Positions 33,826 to 45,466 of a DNA stretch of 64,000 bases are shown piece by piece. The stretch's first letter is position 1. The number at the start of each line of letters is the position of its first letter. The position numbers and the translations under genes are program-made. The DNA comes from Stictocephala bisonia (taxonomy: Eukaryota; Arthropoda; Insecta; Hemiptera; Membracidae), in contig JAQJVL010000743.1 in NCBI GenBank assembly GCA_035578905.1, positions 248,001 through 312,000 of the forward strand, in the 5' to 3' direction. A model generated the notes under the pieces. The model was not told the origin of the DNA and made no database searches. It saw only the letters and a list, made by a program, of their open reading frames with translations.

Positions 33826-35164
33826 ATGGGTAGTCCACTATCAGCCATTATGTCAGAAGTTTATTTACAGCATCATGAAGAATCCATTTTATATAAATTA
33901 AAAAAGGAACATTATATCATATTTTACATCCGTTATATCGATGATATTCTGGAAATCATGTAATGACTTGGATAATATGTTAAATATACTAAATTGTCAC
34001 CACCTGAAGCTTAGTTTTACCAGTGGACTTGAATCTATGAATGAAATTAACTTTTTGGATCTAAAAATAATTCGTGATCATAACAAACTTTCATATCGAA
34101 TTTTCAGGAAACCTACTCAAACCAATTCTACAATAAATAACAGTTCTGTCCATCCCCCATCTCACAAAACAGCTAGCTTCAGAAGTATTTTATATAGGGC
34201 GTATTCAATACCATTAAGTGTTGCAGATAGAAAACAGGAAAATCAATGTGATAAAATCAATAGCTATTGCAAATGGACACAAGGTATCAATCATTGATGA
34301 AATTGGAAGTAGAATAAAAAAGAAAATAGAAAATAAAACTCGAGACGATAAACGAACGTTTAAAAAAGAAAAATACCATAAAGAACAAAAGAAGTATGTA
34401 TCCCTCCATTACAATGGACCATTACACAAAGAGTTGGTAATAGATTTAAGAAATTCAATTTATCAGTAGCTTTTAAGACTTGTAATACTATGTCCAACAT
34501 TTTACACCCAAATATTGAAAGTGAAGATAAATTCAATAATTCAGGAATATATAGGATTAACTGTAATGATTGTAATATGTTTTATATAGGTCAGACTGTA
34601 CATTTTAGCAAGATATAAAAACCATGTCTCTGCTTTTAAAAATAAGAAACCTGAAAGATCTAATGTAGCTAAACACCTTTTGAATTGTACCCACGGTTTG
34701 AATAAAATAGATGAAAATGTAGGTATTCTAAAAGTTTGGAAGAAGGGTCGTATATGAATGCTTGGGAAGAGTTATTTATTTTTAAAGAAAAATGTAAGGA
34801 TCATGATAAATTAATGAATGAACAGGAATTAATTTTGATTCCGATATAGTTTTTAATAATGTATTTTCAGCGACTAAAAGAACAGAAGTAACAACCAATA
34901 GGAATTAACCAATAATATCACAGCAGCCGCCATTTTGAAGATTCAAGCCAATGGGGTCACGTGATTATAGGCCTATAAATTGAGTTGTTGAACACCATTT
35001 TCCATTCGTTTTGTGAATCCCTCTGGTCTGAGGAAGGTGAGCGTGGTTCACCGAAATCGATCACCATAATATTTGTGCATTTTGTACTTGTATTGTAGTA
35101 TATTTGTATATTTTGTGCTTATATGTAATAAATTTGTGGTGTTAGACGTTTACTTGTACTGTAT
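33826..35164 (+). pseudogene. Penelope-like element, plus copy, 5' truncated
   Basis: Begins inside the RT at MGSPLSAIMSEVYLQ, then IIFYIRYIDD (33925-33954; catalytic pair kept), NEINFLDLKIIRD and LSYRIFRKPTQTNS (33941-34297 frame), RT C-terminus and linker (34218-34469), GIYRINCNDCNMFYIGQT (GIY-YIG, about 34549-34595), FKNKKPERSNVAKHLLNCTHGL and NAWEELFIFKEKCK (34755-34800). It has a few frame breaks. It ends in the terminal repeat (35010-35164) with the hammerhead motif. Similar enough to the minus copy to belong to the same subfamily. Confidence 0.87.
35024..35066 (+). ncRNA. Hammerhead-ribozyme-like motif, copy 2
   Basis: Identical over 43 bases to 19212-19254; same stems, core CTGAGGA, extra A, GAA and palindromic stem III ATCGAT. 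Confidence 0.75.
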
Positions 35165-35526
35165 TTTTTTATAAAAATGAACTCAAAATATATTAAATTT
35201 GTTCTTCATTAGATGCTCTTTACAACAGAATAGGTAAAATATATTTTAAAAAATTTTTAGGGACTCTTATAATTATTACAAAAATAAAAAAAAAATAAAA
35301 CCGAAAGCATTTATATTTTTATTGATAAAAATAATTTTCTTCGTATTTTCTTGTCATGGGACTGTTCCCTATTTATTTTGTTATAATACAAAACAAAAAG
35401 TATGAAGATATGACAACAAATAACGAATCTATGAGCGTTTTACCAAAACTCTACATTTTCACACAAAACTGCTTAGAATTTTTGGGTATAGCCATAGGCC
35501 AGGCGGCATAGCACTAAAAGGGTTAA

Positions 35527-37015
35527 TTCTATAAATATCCATTTATTAAAAAATTAAACTGTTATATATAAATTTAAAAACTTTTCGAGATTGCTTCTTA
35601 AATACAAGGTTAGGATATTAAAATTACTAAAGCGATATTGTTACAATAAAAATAACACATCAACGATGTTAATTTTAAAATAAAATATACATATTACATT
35701 TTAATTGTACAAATGAATTCCAGGTTCTATGTTTTTTAGGCCTACATTGATTGACTCACGATCAGCAGTCAAACTTGCCATTTTATTTGCCGAACTTGCC
35801 ATTTTGACTCAGTCTAAGCATATATCTCCTTCAGCACTGTCTAAATTATCTAAATTGTCACACCATGTTTATGCATTCCCAACTGCTTATTTACATGAGT
35901 CAGCTGTAAAAAATCATTTATTTATTAATTTCCTCATATTCCTACTGCAATGTTACCAACCTAAACTGCTACATTATTTCATTCCCTGTGTTCCATTGGA
36001 CACAAAAACTAAACTCTTTACATACTACTAATACCTGGCAAAAAGACTGAAAATGATTTGGCAATGGTCTCATTGAAGTATTTGATAGCATAGAGAGTAT
36101 AGAGAGTCAGTGCTATACTATAAAGTGGCAAAGTACTTCAATCACTAGATCCTACGAGTCAAGTAATCGCCTAAAGCGGTTTCTAAGTTGAACAGCCTAA
36201 GCACGCTCGGTCTTTCAATATCAACAATACTATAACATTCAATTCAAAATGGCTCAGCCATCATTGATCACTCACATACTAGTTACTCTGCTTGTTGGCA
36301 ATGGTTAACTATGACAGTGTTATTAAAACTGCACTCATATAAGCATATTTTTAATCGCTTAAGCAGATTACGTTTACGTATGAATGAAACTCGTACATAG
36401 CATGGAACCAAGATACATATCCCTCACGTAATTTAATATTTAAAACAGATCGAATTTTTTTTATTATAAAATTCAGACAAACACTTACTTTTTCCAATGA
36501 AAGAAATGTATTTTCAAACAGGGCCTATTACTAATGCCCATTATGATTAAATTTTAAGCATTTAACCTTTCAATTTATCAAATAAAGACTAACAGCAAAA
36601 TCACGTAAGTTGCATTCCTCCCCTTAAACTTTAATCTATCTTTACTTGTGTATTTCACTAAATTTCATAGTTTTGAAAAAAATTTTAGTAAAAAAATATG
36701 ACTTTGAATTGTTTTAATATCAATTAATCTGACCTTTTATATTCTCAGCAAGGTTTACTTTAAAATGGTAAAATTATCATAAATAAGTGAGATTTTCCAA
36801 ATGTTTACTAACTTCCGAGCACATACGCAACTGGAAGACACAATCCAACAATTTTATTTATTTTTTACACTGTTTTAAGTGTCCAGTATTATAATTTGAA
36901 AAAAACCACTTTGAATTTTTTTAGCCCACCCTAATGAGCACATAACATTTTCCTACAACCAATCATATATTTAACTTCTTTAATAATTGATGTAGCTGAA
37001 CAAACATACACTTAC
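35527..37015. other. Tdrd3 intron DNA, nothing recognised
   Basis: AT-rich, with short motif-free open frames (for example 35729-36031). Confidence 0.35.
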
Positions 37016-37468
37016 TCTGCATATCGTATCGGCGGTTATTTCTTCCATAGTCATGCGAGGTCTCGTTATTTGTAAATGATGTTGCAGACTGCGTTCTTCT
37101 GTTGTAACTATCATTATTGAAATCTTCAGAGTTTCTATTTAAACGAGTATTGTTAAAGCTGTTTCTATCATCATAAGCGTATTCGTTATTATTAACATAT
37201 GACCAGTTCTGGTACGAATCGTTGTACCTTTGCTGTTGTTGGTTTTGAAACCGAGGAGGCTTTTGATTTTTGCTCACAGCATTGTTGGTTCTAATACGGT
37301 CGTCTCTATTCCGAGCCTCAGTAGGATTATTGTAAATGCCACGGCCAGCACTTCCTCGTTCTGATCGGCCCCTCTGTGATGAATTGTTGTGTCTTTGGTT
37401 ATTTGACATTGATGACTGGTTGTAACTACTTGATACAGCATGGTTCATATTATCCTTTTCATCCTTTT
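37016..37468 (-). CDS. Tdrd3: Tdrd3 exon: long disordered Arg/Asn/Gln-rich region
   Basis: 453-base exon on the minus strand. It enters through AATTTGCAG and ends at ATGCAGA|GTAAGTG. Its first two bases complete the codon left open by the exon at 45298-45466 (G|AA, Glu), giving an unbroken frame. The protein starts EKDEKDNMNHAVSSSYNQ, contains an RG-type patch (RGRSERGSAGRG) and the KPPRFQ motif that is conserved in TDRD3, followed by an N/S/Y/Q/R-rich stretch (QQQQRYNDSYQNW, RNSFNNTRLN). Low complexity of this sort separates the UBA and Tudor domains in the family and is expected to be disordered, with a role in RNA or granule association (inference). It ends with a single overhanging base. 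Confidence 0.92.
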
Positions 37469-37844
37469 CTGCAAATTACCAGAAATTGCTACAATTAATG
37501 TTTTGAATTATAAGCTAACTAAACAAAACATCTTATTTTAATGTCACGATAAGTTCTAACTCAAATTAAAAAAAATATAATAATAATATTAAGTTTAAAT
37601 AAAACATCATAAAAATGAGTTTTTATTGTTATTAAATACTTTTATGAATAATGTATAAAACATTTTTGTAGGATAGTACAATTTGTAATTCTGAACAAAA
37701 ATTGCAAAAGGTGATAATGTGTACACTAAACCAATAGTACTACTCAAATGATTCAGCCTAATAGGTTAAAATGCTGTTAAAAGAAAATGACACACTTAGG
37801 TTAATACATTTTTTACAATTGTTTCTATTAAATATTGAGACCCA
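37469..37844. other. Tdrd3 intron DNA, nothing recognised
   Basis: AT-rich, runs from the acceptor of the previous exon to the LTR element. Confidence 0.35.
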
Positions 37845-39192
37845 TCCCCCCACCAAAGCTGGAAAGCGTGCCAACTGGGGGGATGGCTCAAAACAAATCG
37901 AGCGATGGGATCACGGGTGGCAGTTGGAGGGTCAAAATAACACTCGGCAGCTGAGCAAAACTGATTTTATTTGCCAAATAAACATTAACTGGCTGGCATA
38001 GGGCCACAATAGAAACAGGCAGAAGGCCACAATATAAAATCTGCAATTAAATAAATAACAATAAACACAAAATTTAACAATATAACGACAAAAGCTACCA
38101 AAACACTTAACGCTACAAATACCAAAACTACAATTAACAAACTGTATGGCCTATCTGCAGTTTTGGCCTGAGACACCCAAAACGTAAGACAAATTATTAA
38201 AGAAACAAATAAAAGTGAAAAGAAAATTTATAAAAATTTTGATAACCCCAATTAAGCCGGCAATTTGGCCCACATCCCTTGATTCCACCGAGGCCAGGGA
38301 GTAAGCCGGATTCCCTGGGCAGCTCCGAATAGAAGTTAACTAAAAGCACAATAATCCCCTTTTGGTGAGTTTAAAAATTAAACAATTTAAAAAAAAATAT
38401 AACACGGTACCGTTCTATTATCCCCGGACATCAATAATACAATTAACAACGAAAAAATAAATAACGATCACTAGGTCTAAACATAACAATAAATAACAAC
38501 AAAACTTAACCATAGGGACCTAACAAAATATAAAATCCAAAAAATATAACAATAAAATAAACTAATTAAATAAATAACAATAAATATCAACGTTTTCTTC
38601 TTTTTTTTTCTTAAATTGGAATGTTTGAAATGTCCCCATGGCTGTTTCTTCACTTTGTCCAAACAGTTTCAGGCCTAGGCACAAATATATCCACAAACTT
38701 TTTTTTCTTCTTTTGTTTTTATATATTTTTTTGTTTTTTTATAAATCACCCCCAGCTCAGCCGCCGGGAAAAGATGGAAAGAACTGACCTGAGGACTGAA
38801 GACTTCTACCACCAAAGAAGTAGGGCGGGTAGCGGGCAACTCCAGGCTCCAACATGGTCCTCAGGCCAGGCTAGCAGTGGAGAATATCGAAGTTCCCCCG
38901 GACGGCAGGCTGAGGGCTGAAAGTCCCACTCAAGGACCCTGGAGTATTGGCGTCTTTAGCCTGACCTGCCCATTTCTGCAGACAGCACAAGACTAACGGC
39001 CGCAGAACCACCGAACAGCTCGAACAATCTAGAAGCCGGTCAACCGGACCGAAGCTGCTGGAACACGGAACGAACGACTCCGGGCCAACGGCTACCAAAG
39101 TAAGCGGATCGCCGGGCGTGAGCGAATCTCAGGCAGCCTGGCAGACAACGACGAAAAAAACGAAACTGTACCGGTCCAAGACCCGGTACAAT
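37845..39192 (-). mobile_element. LTR retrotransposon relic, family X, copy 1
   Basis: Related to the copies at 56164-57905 and 58000-59650. In minus orientation the LTR begins at TGTACCGGGTC (about 39190) and contains the shared CCTGAGGTCAGT and GAGCTGGGGG blocks (about 38740-38800). Gag is deleted. The internal remnant has a shared block at 38250-38330 (CCTGGCCTCGGTGGAATC on the minus strand), and the far end near 37845-37900 carries G-rich polypurine-like runs (minus-strand GGTGGGGGGATG). No pol is present. Confidence 0.7.
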
Positions 39193-40574
39193 ATAAAATT
39201 GTAGATAAAACGCAAATGTTTTCAAATTTATTGACCCTATTGTGATTGAATTCGTACACAACACTCCTTATACTACTGGGCTGAATTAATTTAGTCACTC
39301 TGATACACATTGTTAAAGCAGGAACTAAAAATACTGACTCTGCAAACACATTTTTTAAACGTTTCAAACCAGGACACATTGTGTGATATGAATAAAGTCT
39401 AGCATTTACTAGAACTTTTAATATTAAGTACTAGGTCTGGAATGAATAAACAGGATTAGCATTTACTGGGGTAGTAAGTGCTAAGTATTTGCGGCCAGCT
39501 AGTAAATGTATGAAAATTGGTTTAGAATAAAATCACTTCCCTCTAGTATCTAGTAGATTATTTTCAAGCTGGCCTGGAGCATGATAGACATTATCCTTGC
39601 ATTTATTTACCTCTCATTCTCAATTTTCTGTTTGACATCTAACATGGATTATCACTTTCAACAAAGACAATAAACCTTATGGGCTTCGTATCAACTATTT
39701 GTTGTGTCGGCGTCTCATATGTAAGAATGTAAAAAATTAACCTTACATCAGTCTTCGCCTTGACTAATAATTTTAAATTGTTCAAAGCTGTTGAAAGATA
39801 ACCAAGTGAGTCAAGTTTCCCTGCTATAAAAAGCATAAAAAAGTAAGCCTATAAAAAAGCTATAAAAAAGTAAGCCTAGTCGGAACCTAAAAGATTTGTT
39901 ACCTCTTGACAAGCTTTATTCGGCTATATAAACGTTAGGAGTTTTTATTTAGTACATAAACGTAATGATACGACACTTTGTAGTGAGACTGTTGGCCACA
40001 TACTACTGTTATGAAAGTGGGTAATACGGTTCAAGATGTCAATGTATTACCAGCAAAGATCTAAACAGTGATCACAAATTACTTGTAGCATATCTGAGAA
40101 AATCTAAGGTGCTTGATAAGTTTAAGACAAAAAAAGTATGGAAACTGATGTTTATAGGCTTGGCGTGAGTACAAAAGACTTATTCAACAAAAGTTACCAA
40201 AATAATCAGCCTCATCAATGCTACATAATCATTCATAGAACATCTTCCTACACATATTTCTTTTTGGTAACTACCAAAAGAGAATGGAATTAACTTTCTT
40301 TGGCTTAAAAGAGTTGTAACAATCTAGCTCGGTTAACAGGGGTATTGAAATCATTTCCGTTTTTGTAATATGTGGGCGGGGATGGGGTCTGGGATTAGGT
40401 TAAAGCGAGTGAATGAGTGTGTGAGAGAATGGATCAATTTAAAATTATTAGCAGTTTATTTAATTTGAATTATACAGTTGAACAGCTCTGCCGAACAACG
40501 TTGCAAGTGACAACAACTAAATTTTTCAGGAACTAAAAAAACTGTTATTTTAAATATATCTACTCTAAATTGTA
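39193..40574. other. Tdrd3 intron DNA with one SINE scrap
   Basis: AT-rich. 39698-39735 (TTGTGTCGGCGTCTCATATG) matches the 3' end of the SINE at 33307-33780; nothing else is recognised. Confidence 0.4.
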
Positions 40575-40712
40575 CATTTTTTAAAAATAAAATAGATGAA
40601 AGTGTAGATATTCTAAAAGTTTGCAAAAAAGGATTATGAATGCTTGGGAAGAGTTATTTACTTTTAAAGAAAAATGTAAGGATAGTGATAAACTAATGAA
40701 TGACAAGGTGAA
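40575..40712 (+). pseudogene. Penelope C-terminal scrap
   Basis: NKIDESVDILKVCKKG, then (frameshift) MNAWEELFTFKEKCKDSDKL: matches the end of the plus-strand Penelope copy at about 34700-34830. Confidence 0.8.
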
Positions 40713-40789
40713 ATAAAACTCTGGACAATGAAATGAATGACAAATAATGCAGTGTACAGAAGAAACGCTAAAGGTAAATAGACAGCTCG

Positions 40790-41520
40790 TTATAGCCTTA
40801 ACTGAGTCAGGTTCTCCATTGTTTTAAAATAATTAGGTAGTAAAGAATTCCAGGTTTAACAGGCAGTATACGATTTAGCAAATTTTGCAGTTCTTTGGTG
40901 AGGTATGTGGAGGGTGGAGTTGTTTGAACGACTTCTCCTTGCACTTATTTATGATGCAAATTTTAAAATATCAGACAAATATTTTAGTTGGTCAGTTTCA
41001 TTTTAGTTATGAAATGAAGTAATATGATTATTCGATACAGTTTCAGTTAGTTTTTCTTCAAGTTTGAGATTTTTATACTCAAAAGTAAAGTTATGTAATT
41101 TATTTCCGTATTGCTCTAGTTAAAATAAGGAAAAATTGGGTTTGGATCAACAAGAATTTAATGTAAAACAGAAGAAACCTTTTCATTTTCTAATTGTATG
41201 TAATGTTTCAAAAACTTTATTACAGATATTGACATCCATCCAAGTGTATTGTTTATAATTAATCCAAGGCTCTTACTTTGCTTTGCTAAGATGGTGATAT
41301 ATTGTTTTACTACGGTTTTAGACTATTAATATCTATAGCCGTTAGTACACAAGACCCCCAAAGCAGAATAACGTGAGACAGTGTGACATTGTCACAGAAT
41401 GAAAGAGATGGCTGCAGAAAGAAATCATCTAATTGAGAAACAATTTTTCCGTATCCCAAAATTACATAATTAATTTCTGCAGAACGATAACTGGTTTTGT
41501 GTATAAACAATTAATTAGAG
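40790..41520 (-). pseudogene. LINE ORF2 C-terminal fragment
   Basis: On the minus strand: SLSFCDNVTLSHVILLWGS (RT thumb region; about 41340-41405), and near 40840-40950 NNSTLHIPHQRTAKFAKSYT, which resembles the LxIPxHRTxxFxKSF end of Jockey/CR1-like ORF2s. Several stops. Truncated. Confidence 0.5.
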
Positions 41521-41998
41521 TGCATTCATATTCAATTGGTGGTTCAAGGACATGGCTTCTACCACCACTTCCTTGTCCTGACTACCCCACTACTAGACAG
41601 CTATTTCCGCTATGGAGCTGAGTTACATATTCCCAGTTGGTTACAATATTGCACTAAGACATATCCCCCACAAATTTAATGTTTATTTTATGAATATTGG
41701 TTTTGGTTAACGGAAGTAGTGAAAAATTACTAAACACAATAAATAATTTAAACTGTTTATGCTGAATATCTTTTGCATATATTTTTAACTTAATAACATG
41801 AGTTACCTAACTATAATGTTGTCATAAAGTTGCATTTGACAAAACTTGACATACAATGTATTACCTTTTTAAGGAAATTAATAGGAAAGTTTTATTTTCC
41901 ATGAAGGTTTATTATAATATGAAAAAATATGAACAGCAATTTAGGTCCTGTTTGTATGGTTTGTTTCCTAAATGAGTCAGTGTATAAAATAGTGTATG
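41521..41998. other. Tdrd3 intron DNA, nothing recognised
   Basis: No supported feature. Confidence 0.35.
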
Positions 41999-42215
41999 AA
42001 CATACAGTGCTATTGACCCACCCACCCACCCATACACATGGAGTGGTATTGACCCACCCATACACGTACAGTGGTATTGACCCACCCACCCATACACGTA
42101 CAGTGGTATTGACCCACCCATACACATGCAGTGGTATTGACCCACCCATACACGTACAGTGGTATTGACCCACCCACCCTTACACATGCAGTGGTATTGA
42201 CCCACCCACCGCTAT
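41999..42215. repeat. Minisatellite, same unit family as 16405-16745
   Basis: About seven units of CCCACCCATACACGTACAG plus GTGGTATTGA with 0-8 extra bases of CCCACC. All units run in one direction (C-rich on plus). The minus strand has GGGT runs. Open frames through it are artefacts of the repeat. Confidence 0.93.
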
Positions 42216-42235
42216 GCCGGCTATGGGTGGGCTAT

Positions 42236-42398
42236 GCCGGCGTGGTGGCTCAGTGGCTAAGGCTTCGGACTGCGGAGGGCAAGGTCCAAGGTTCGAATCC
42301 CCACTGAGCCAACGGTCGGTACTTCACTCGTTGAATAAAGTTGACGCACAGGCCTGTAGGCCCATGTCAACTGGCGAGTGAAGCGTCATTATATTTTT
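42236..42398 (+). mobile_element. tRNA-derived SINE
   Basis: A box TGGCTCAGTGG at 42246-42256 and B box GTTCGAATCC at 42291-42300 have tRNA spacing. The A-box region and CCACTGAGCCA (42301-42311) are a perfect 11-bp inverted pair. A non-tRNA body follows (ACTTCACTCGTTGAATAAAG ... GGCGAGTGAAGCGTC). It abuts the minisatellite. Confidence 0.8.
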
Positions 42399-42639
42399 AA
42401 TATATTTTTGTTGTTTTATTTTTGTCTAATGTGCCTTAGTCAAATTAATTTAATTGGAAATAATTAATACGTACAAATAGAGATATAAACATCCTACAGT
42501 GTGATGTATATAAGTTTTAGACAAAAAATTTATAAAATTATACTGTTTAAAACTTATGGTACAAATTTAGGGCGAGGTAAATGCATGTTACTTGCACGTA
42601 CATGTTGTCAGAGTATACCCTTGAAAGAATAAAAAGTAT

Positions 42640-42795
42640 AATTGTTTTGTATATAAAAAATAATTAGGATTTTGTGTTAATTCTGTGATTTCTCTACTTT
42701 TTAGAACTGTTGTTACGCTCGGGTAGTGAGGAAGAGCGAGGCAAGGGAGTGCTTAGCGGTGGTAGAGGGGATAACATGTTCTGACCTTGAGCCGC
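42640..42795 (+). mobile_element. hAT 5' fragment without the Penelope insertion
   Basis: From CTCTACTTTTTAGAACTG to CCTTGAGCCGC it matches 19401-19503. The preceding AATTAGGATTTTGTGTTA matches 19165-19180, but here there is no Penelope terminal repeat between, so this copy shows the unoccupied site. Confidence 0.75.
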
Positions 42796-43591
42796 ATATT
42801 GAATATGAACGTACTCTAGAACTGTATTTGTAGTGTAACTTAATAACAAACTATGTACTGGCTGATTCAGAATGATGCAATTTTAAGAAAGGAACACCAA
42901 CTGTGAGCTGACTAGCAGACAGCTGACAGCAGTGAGTGAGACGAAAGTCAGGCGCCGGTTACCTTCAACGCGCATGTGCAAGTTCGCATAAATCCTTACC
43001 ACACTTCACCACTCTAGAGTTGGGTAAAGGTAGTTCATTTGCAAGACTAATACACGACTGAATCAATCATTGTAATGAACTAGTTCAAAATGACATAATG
43101 ACAAGGAAGGTGGATTATTTGTTATGAGCTTTGTTTTATACACACTATTTCATTATTTATACTTGTAAATTTGTTCAACCAGCCTTCTTCAAATTTCAAG
43201 TTTTACTGCTAATATTGATATAAATAAATAATTCTATTTAATAATTTTGTCAATGTTCCTTCCCAGCTCTGATGTTCACTTTGAACCGAACTAGTTCAAA
43301 TCATAATGAACAAACTATTTCACTCATTCTTTAAGCTGACTAGTTCATTTGAATCGATTGATAGTGAACTACATCATTGCAGTCCTGCTTACAATCAGAT
43401 TGGTACATCCTCTCCACTCCTGCTTACTAATTACAATCGGATTGGTACATCGTATTGATTGATAATGGCTGTCTCTGGAGAGCCTCTCTGGATGTTGTTT
43501 GTAGTAACTACTCAGAGAAATACTACTTACAAATCTTAAGACACATTTAAGATAAAATCCAGGACGTTCTCTGATGTACACAACTGCAACT
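42796..43591. other. Region with repeated ACTAGTTCA words, possible MITE
   Basis: Between about 43030 and 43375 TAGTTCA/TGAACTA words recur at least five times, near both ends and in the middle (GAACTAGTTC is itself palindromic). It may be a hAT-type MITE, but I could not define clean ends or a target duplication. Confidence 0.35.
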
Positions 43592-43855
43592 TATGTCGGC
43601 ACTGGTGGCGCAGTGCTGTAACCCAGCTACTTGGGGACAAAAGTGTTTGGGAGATTGTAGGCGATAGGTTGGATACTCGGTCCTCTTAATACCGACATGG
43701 CGTCCGCTCAATGGTTGCTATCAGCATGGACATTACTAAAGAAGTCTGGGTTTTCCATGTTGGGTGGTAATCATTGTGCGGATGTTGTGTGGGGGAGATA
43801 ACTGAGTATCAGGCTTGTCAATTAGCTGAAAATCAGACCAGCACTATGTGGTTCG
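43592..43855 (+). mobile_element. SINE-like repeat, truncated copy
   Basis: Closely matches the first 260 bases of 33307-33780, from GTCGGCACTGGTGGCGCAG to CAGACCAGCA; the 3' part is missing. Confidence 0.8.
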
Positions 43856-45297
43856 GTCATTAATTTTCGTCATTAATTTAATCATAATACTGAGAACAAA
43901 TGATATTTATCAAACAAAATAATTAATTTTTCCACAAAGAACAAGATTAATACTTGAGTGAATAAATACAAATTCCAAATAAAATCTATAATTCAATTAT
44001 ATAGAATTGCTCGCTGGTAATGAATTAGTCTCAACTATCTTAATTGCTTTCAGTTTTTTTCCTCATAACGACCTTGACTAATTACGTGAGGGACGGGATG
44101 TTATAATTTATTAAAAAAACAGTTGTGTTTCTATCTTATAATTTTGGTAAACATCTATAAGGTACATTCTATAGTTGGAAAACAGACAACATAACAATTT
44201 TTCATTTCCAGTTGACATTTTACACTATTGGTACCCCAATATAGTACTTGCAGAAGGTATTTGTTATTTTTTATACACTGTTGCAGAAAGATTAAAAACA
44301 TTCTGCTTTGGAGCACGAGACTGAGCAATTAGTACAGAAATTATTTTTAAAAACATGTAAACTACTACATGTTCATAAATTTAACTATTTTTTAAAAACA
44401 TACATTTTTTATATAAAATATGTTATCATTATATTATTAAGTTAACATTTTATTTTACAAATAATAAATAGTTTGGTACATTTACTTTGAAAGTAAGATA
44501 TATTTATTCTTTATGTATTGTATATAATTGTACAATATTTTGTAATTGTATCTTGCATATAATTGTACTAATATATTAAATGTTACATTACAGGGATTAT
44601 TATAATTTTTACCATCAAGCATGAAGCCATTTTTAACATTTGATTGCTTACGTCAAATTAAACTTGAAGTTGTTCAGATTACATACATAAATCGGTTTAT
44701 ACTTATAAACTATTTTACTATACTTGATGATTCAGTTTTTACGTAATTGTATAGTAAAATGTGATTAGTATGCATATCAATCAAATTTACTTATATCGTT
44801 AATTTCATCCAACAAAAATGACATATCGGTTAGTTGAATACAAATTTATTCATGTGAGAAGTGAGTTGAAGAAAGTGATAATCCTCACTAGGCCTATTAA
44901 GTGCTAATTTTTATTCACATTGAGTGGCACAGGAAGTATTTTATAAAAAGTCTCTACCCCTTGATCTCAATCTACAGAGAAGAAATAATGGTTGAATGGC
45001 TGAATACAAGAGGCATAAGTGGCAACTGAAAACTATATCAGACTATTAAACATAACAAGACCTAAACTAGACATACTAGAAATTTTGTCACAACAAAATT
45101 TTATTAAGTCACAAACTTAAAAATAAAATATTACACAACTTAAATGAGTGAACTCAAGGTCAACCAAGTTTAAGGCATGAAATTATTGAATAAAAATATG
45201 AAAACCAATGAATTAATTCTTGCATAAGTAATCTTTTTTTTTACCATGAGACTATTTATCTGAAATCAGTACACTAATATGTAAAAAATCAATGCAC
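43856..45297. other. Tdrd3 intron DNA, nothing recognised
   Basis: AT-rich, no supported feature. Confidence 0.35.
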
Positions 45298-45466
45298 CTG
45301 CATTAGTAGGCAATTTATTCTCAAGGAAGGCAAACAATGAAAGCTGACCAGAAGGTTTAGGACCAGAGCCCCCCTCCTCATCACGATCTCCTCTACGCCG
45401 TCCACCTCGCTCCTCCCTACTGACACTCTTCCCTCCCCCTCCTCCACCACCTCCTCCTCCTCGCCT
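45298..45466 (-). CDS. Tdrd3: Tdrd3 exon: Gly-rich stretch and LFAFLE motif
   Basis: 169-base exon on the minus strand, entered in phase 0 through TTTATTTCAG and left after one base of a split codon at GCAG|GTGCATT. It encodes RR followed by ten Gly, then KSVSREERGGRRRGDRDEE and GQLSLFAFLENKLPTNA. The S-L-F-x-F-L-E-x-K block following the UBA domain is a conserved TDRD3 feature (vertebrate form TLFDFLESK). The Gly/Arg-rich part resembles an RGG-type RNA-binding segment (inference). The neighbouring exons continue in frame on both sides. Confidence 0.93.

Larger units (their letters stand above)
29024..35522 (+). mobile_element. piggyBac element, invaded by Penelope copies and a SINE
   Basis: TTAA flanks at 29020-29023 and 35523-35526. 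Inverted tips: CCCTTTAGTGCTAT at the left and, on the reverse strand at the right, CCCTTTTAGTGCTAT. The transposase remnant is at 29411-31540. The stretch 31838-35164 consists of later insertions (two Penelope copies and a SINE); without it the element would be about 3.2 kb, a normal size for piggyBac. Confidence 0.88.

Noticed and set aside
35729..36031. 100-codon open frame in AT-rich DNA
   Set aside because: No motif, no homology recognised, no splice or repeat context; likely chance.
38477..39379. Open frames of 60-99 codons on both strands
   Set aside because: They fall in the LTR and leader of the family X relic and differ between copies; no protein signature.
41892..42205. Repeat-containing open frames on both strands
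   Set aside because: By-products of the minisatellite at 41999-42215.
41999..42215. CRISPR-like array
   Set aside because: Units are contiguous variants without unique spacers, no cas genes, and the DNA is clearly eukaryotic.
42241..42311. Functional tRNA gene
   Set aside because: A and B boxes are good, but the arms do not form a cloverleaf (the A-box region pairs with the 3' side), and the sequence continues into a SINE body.
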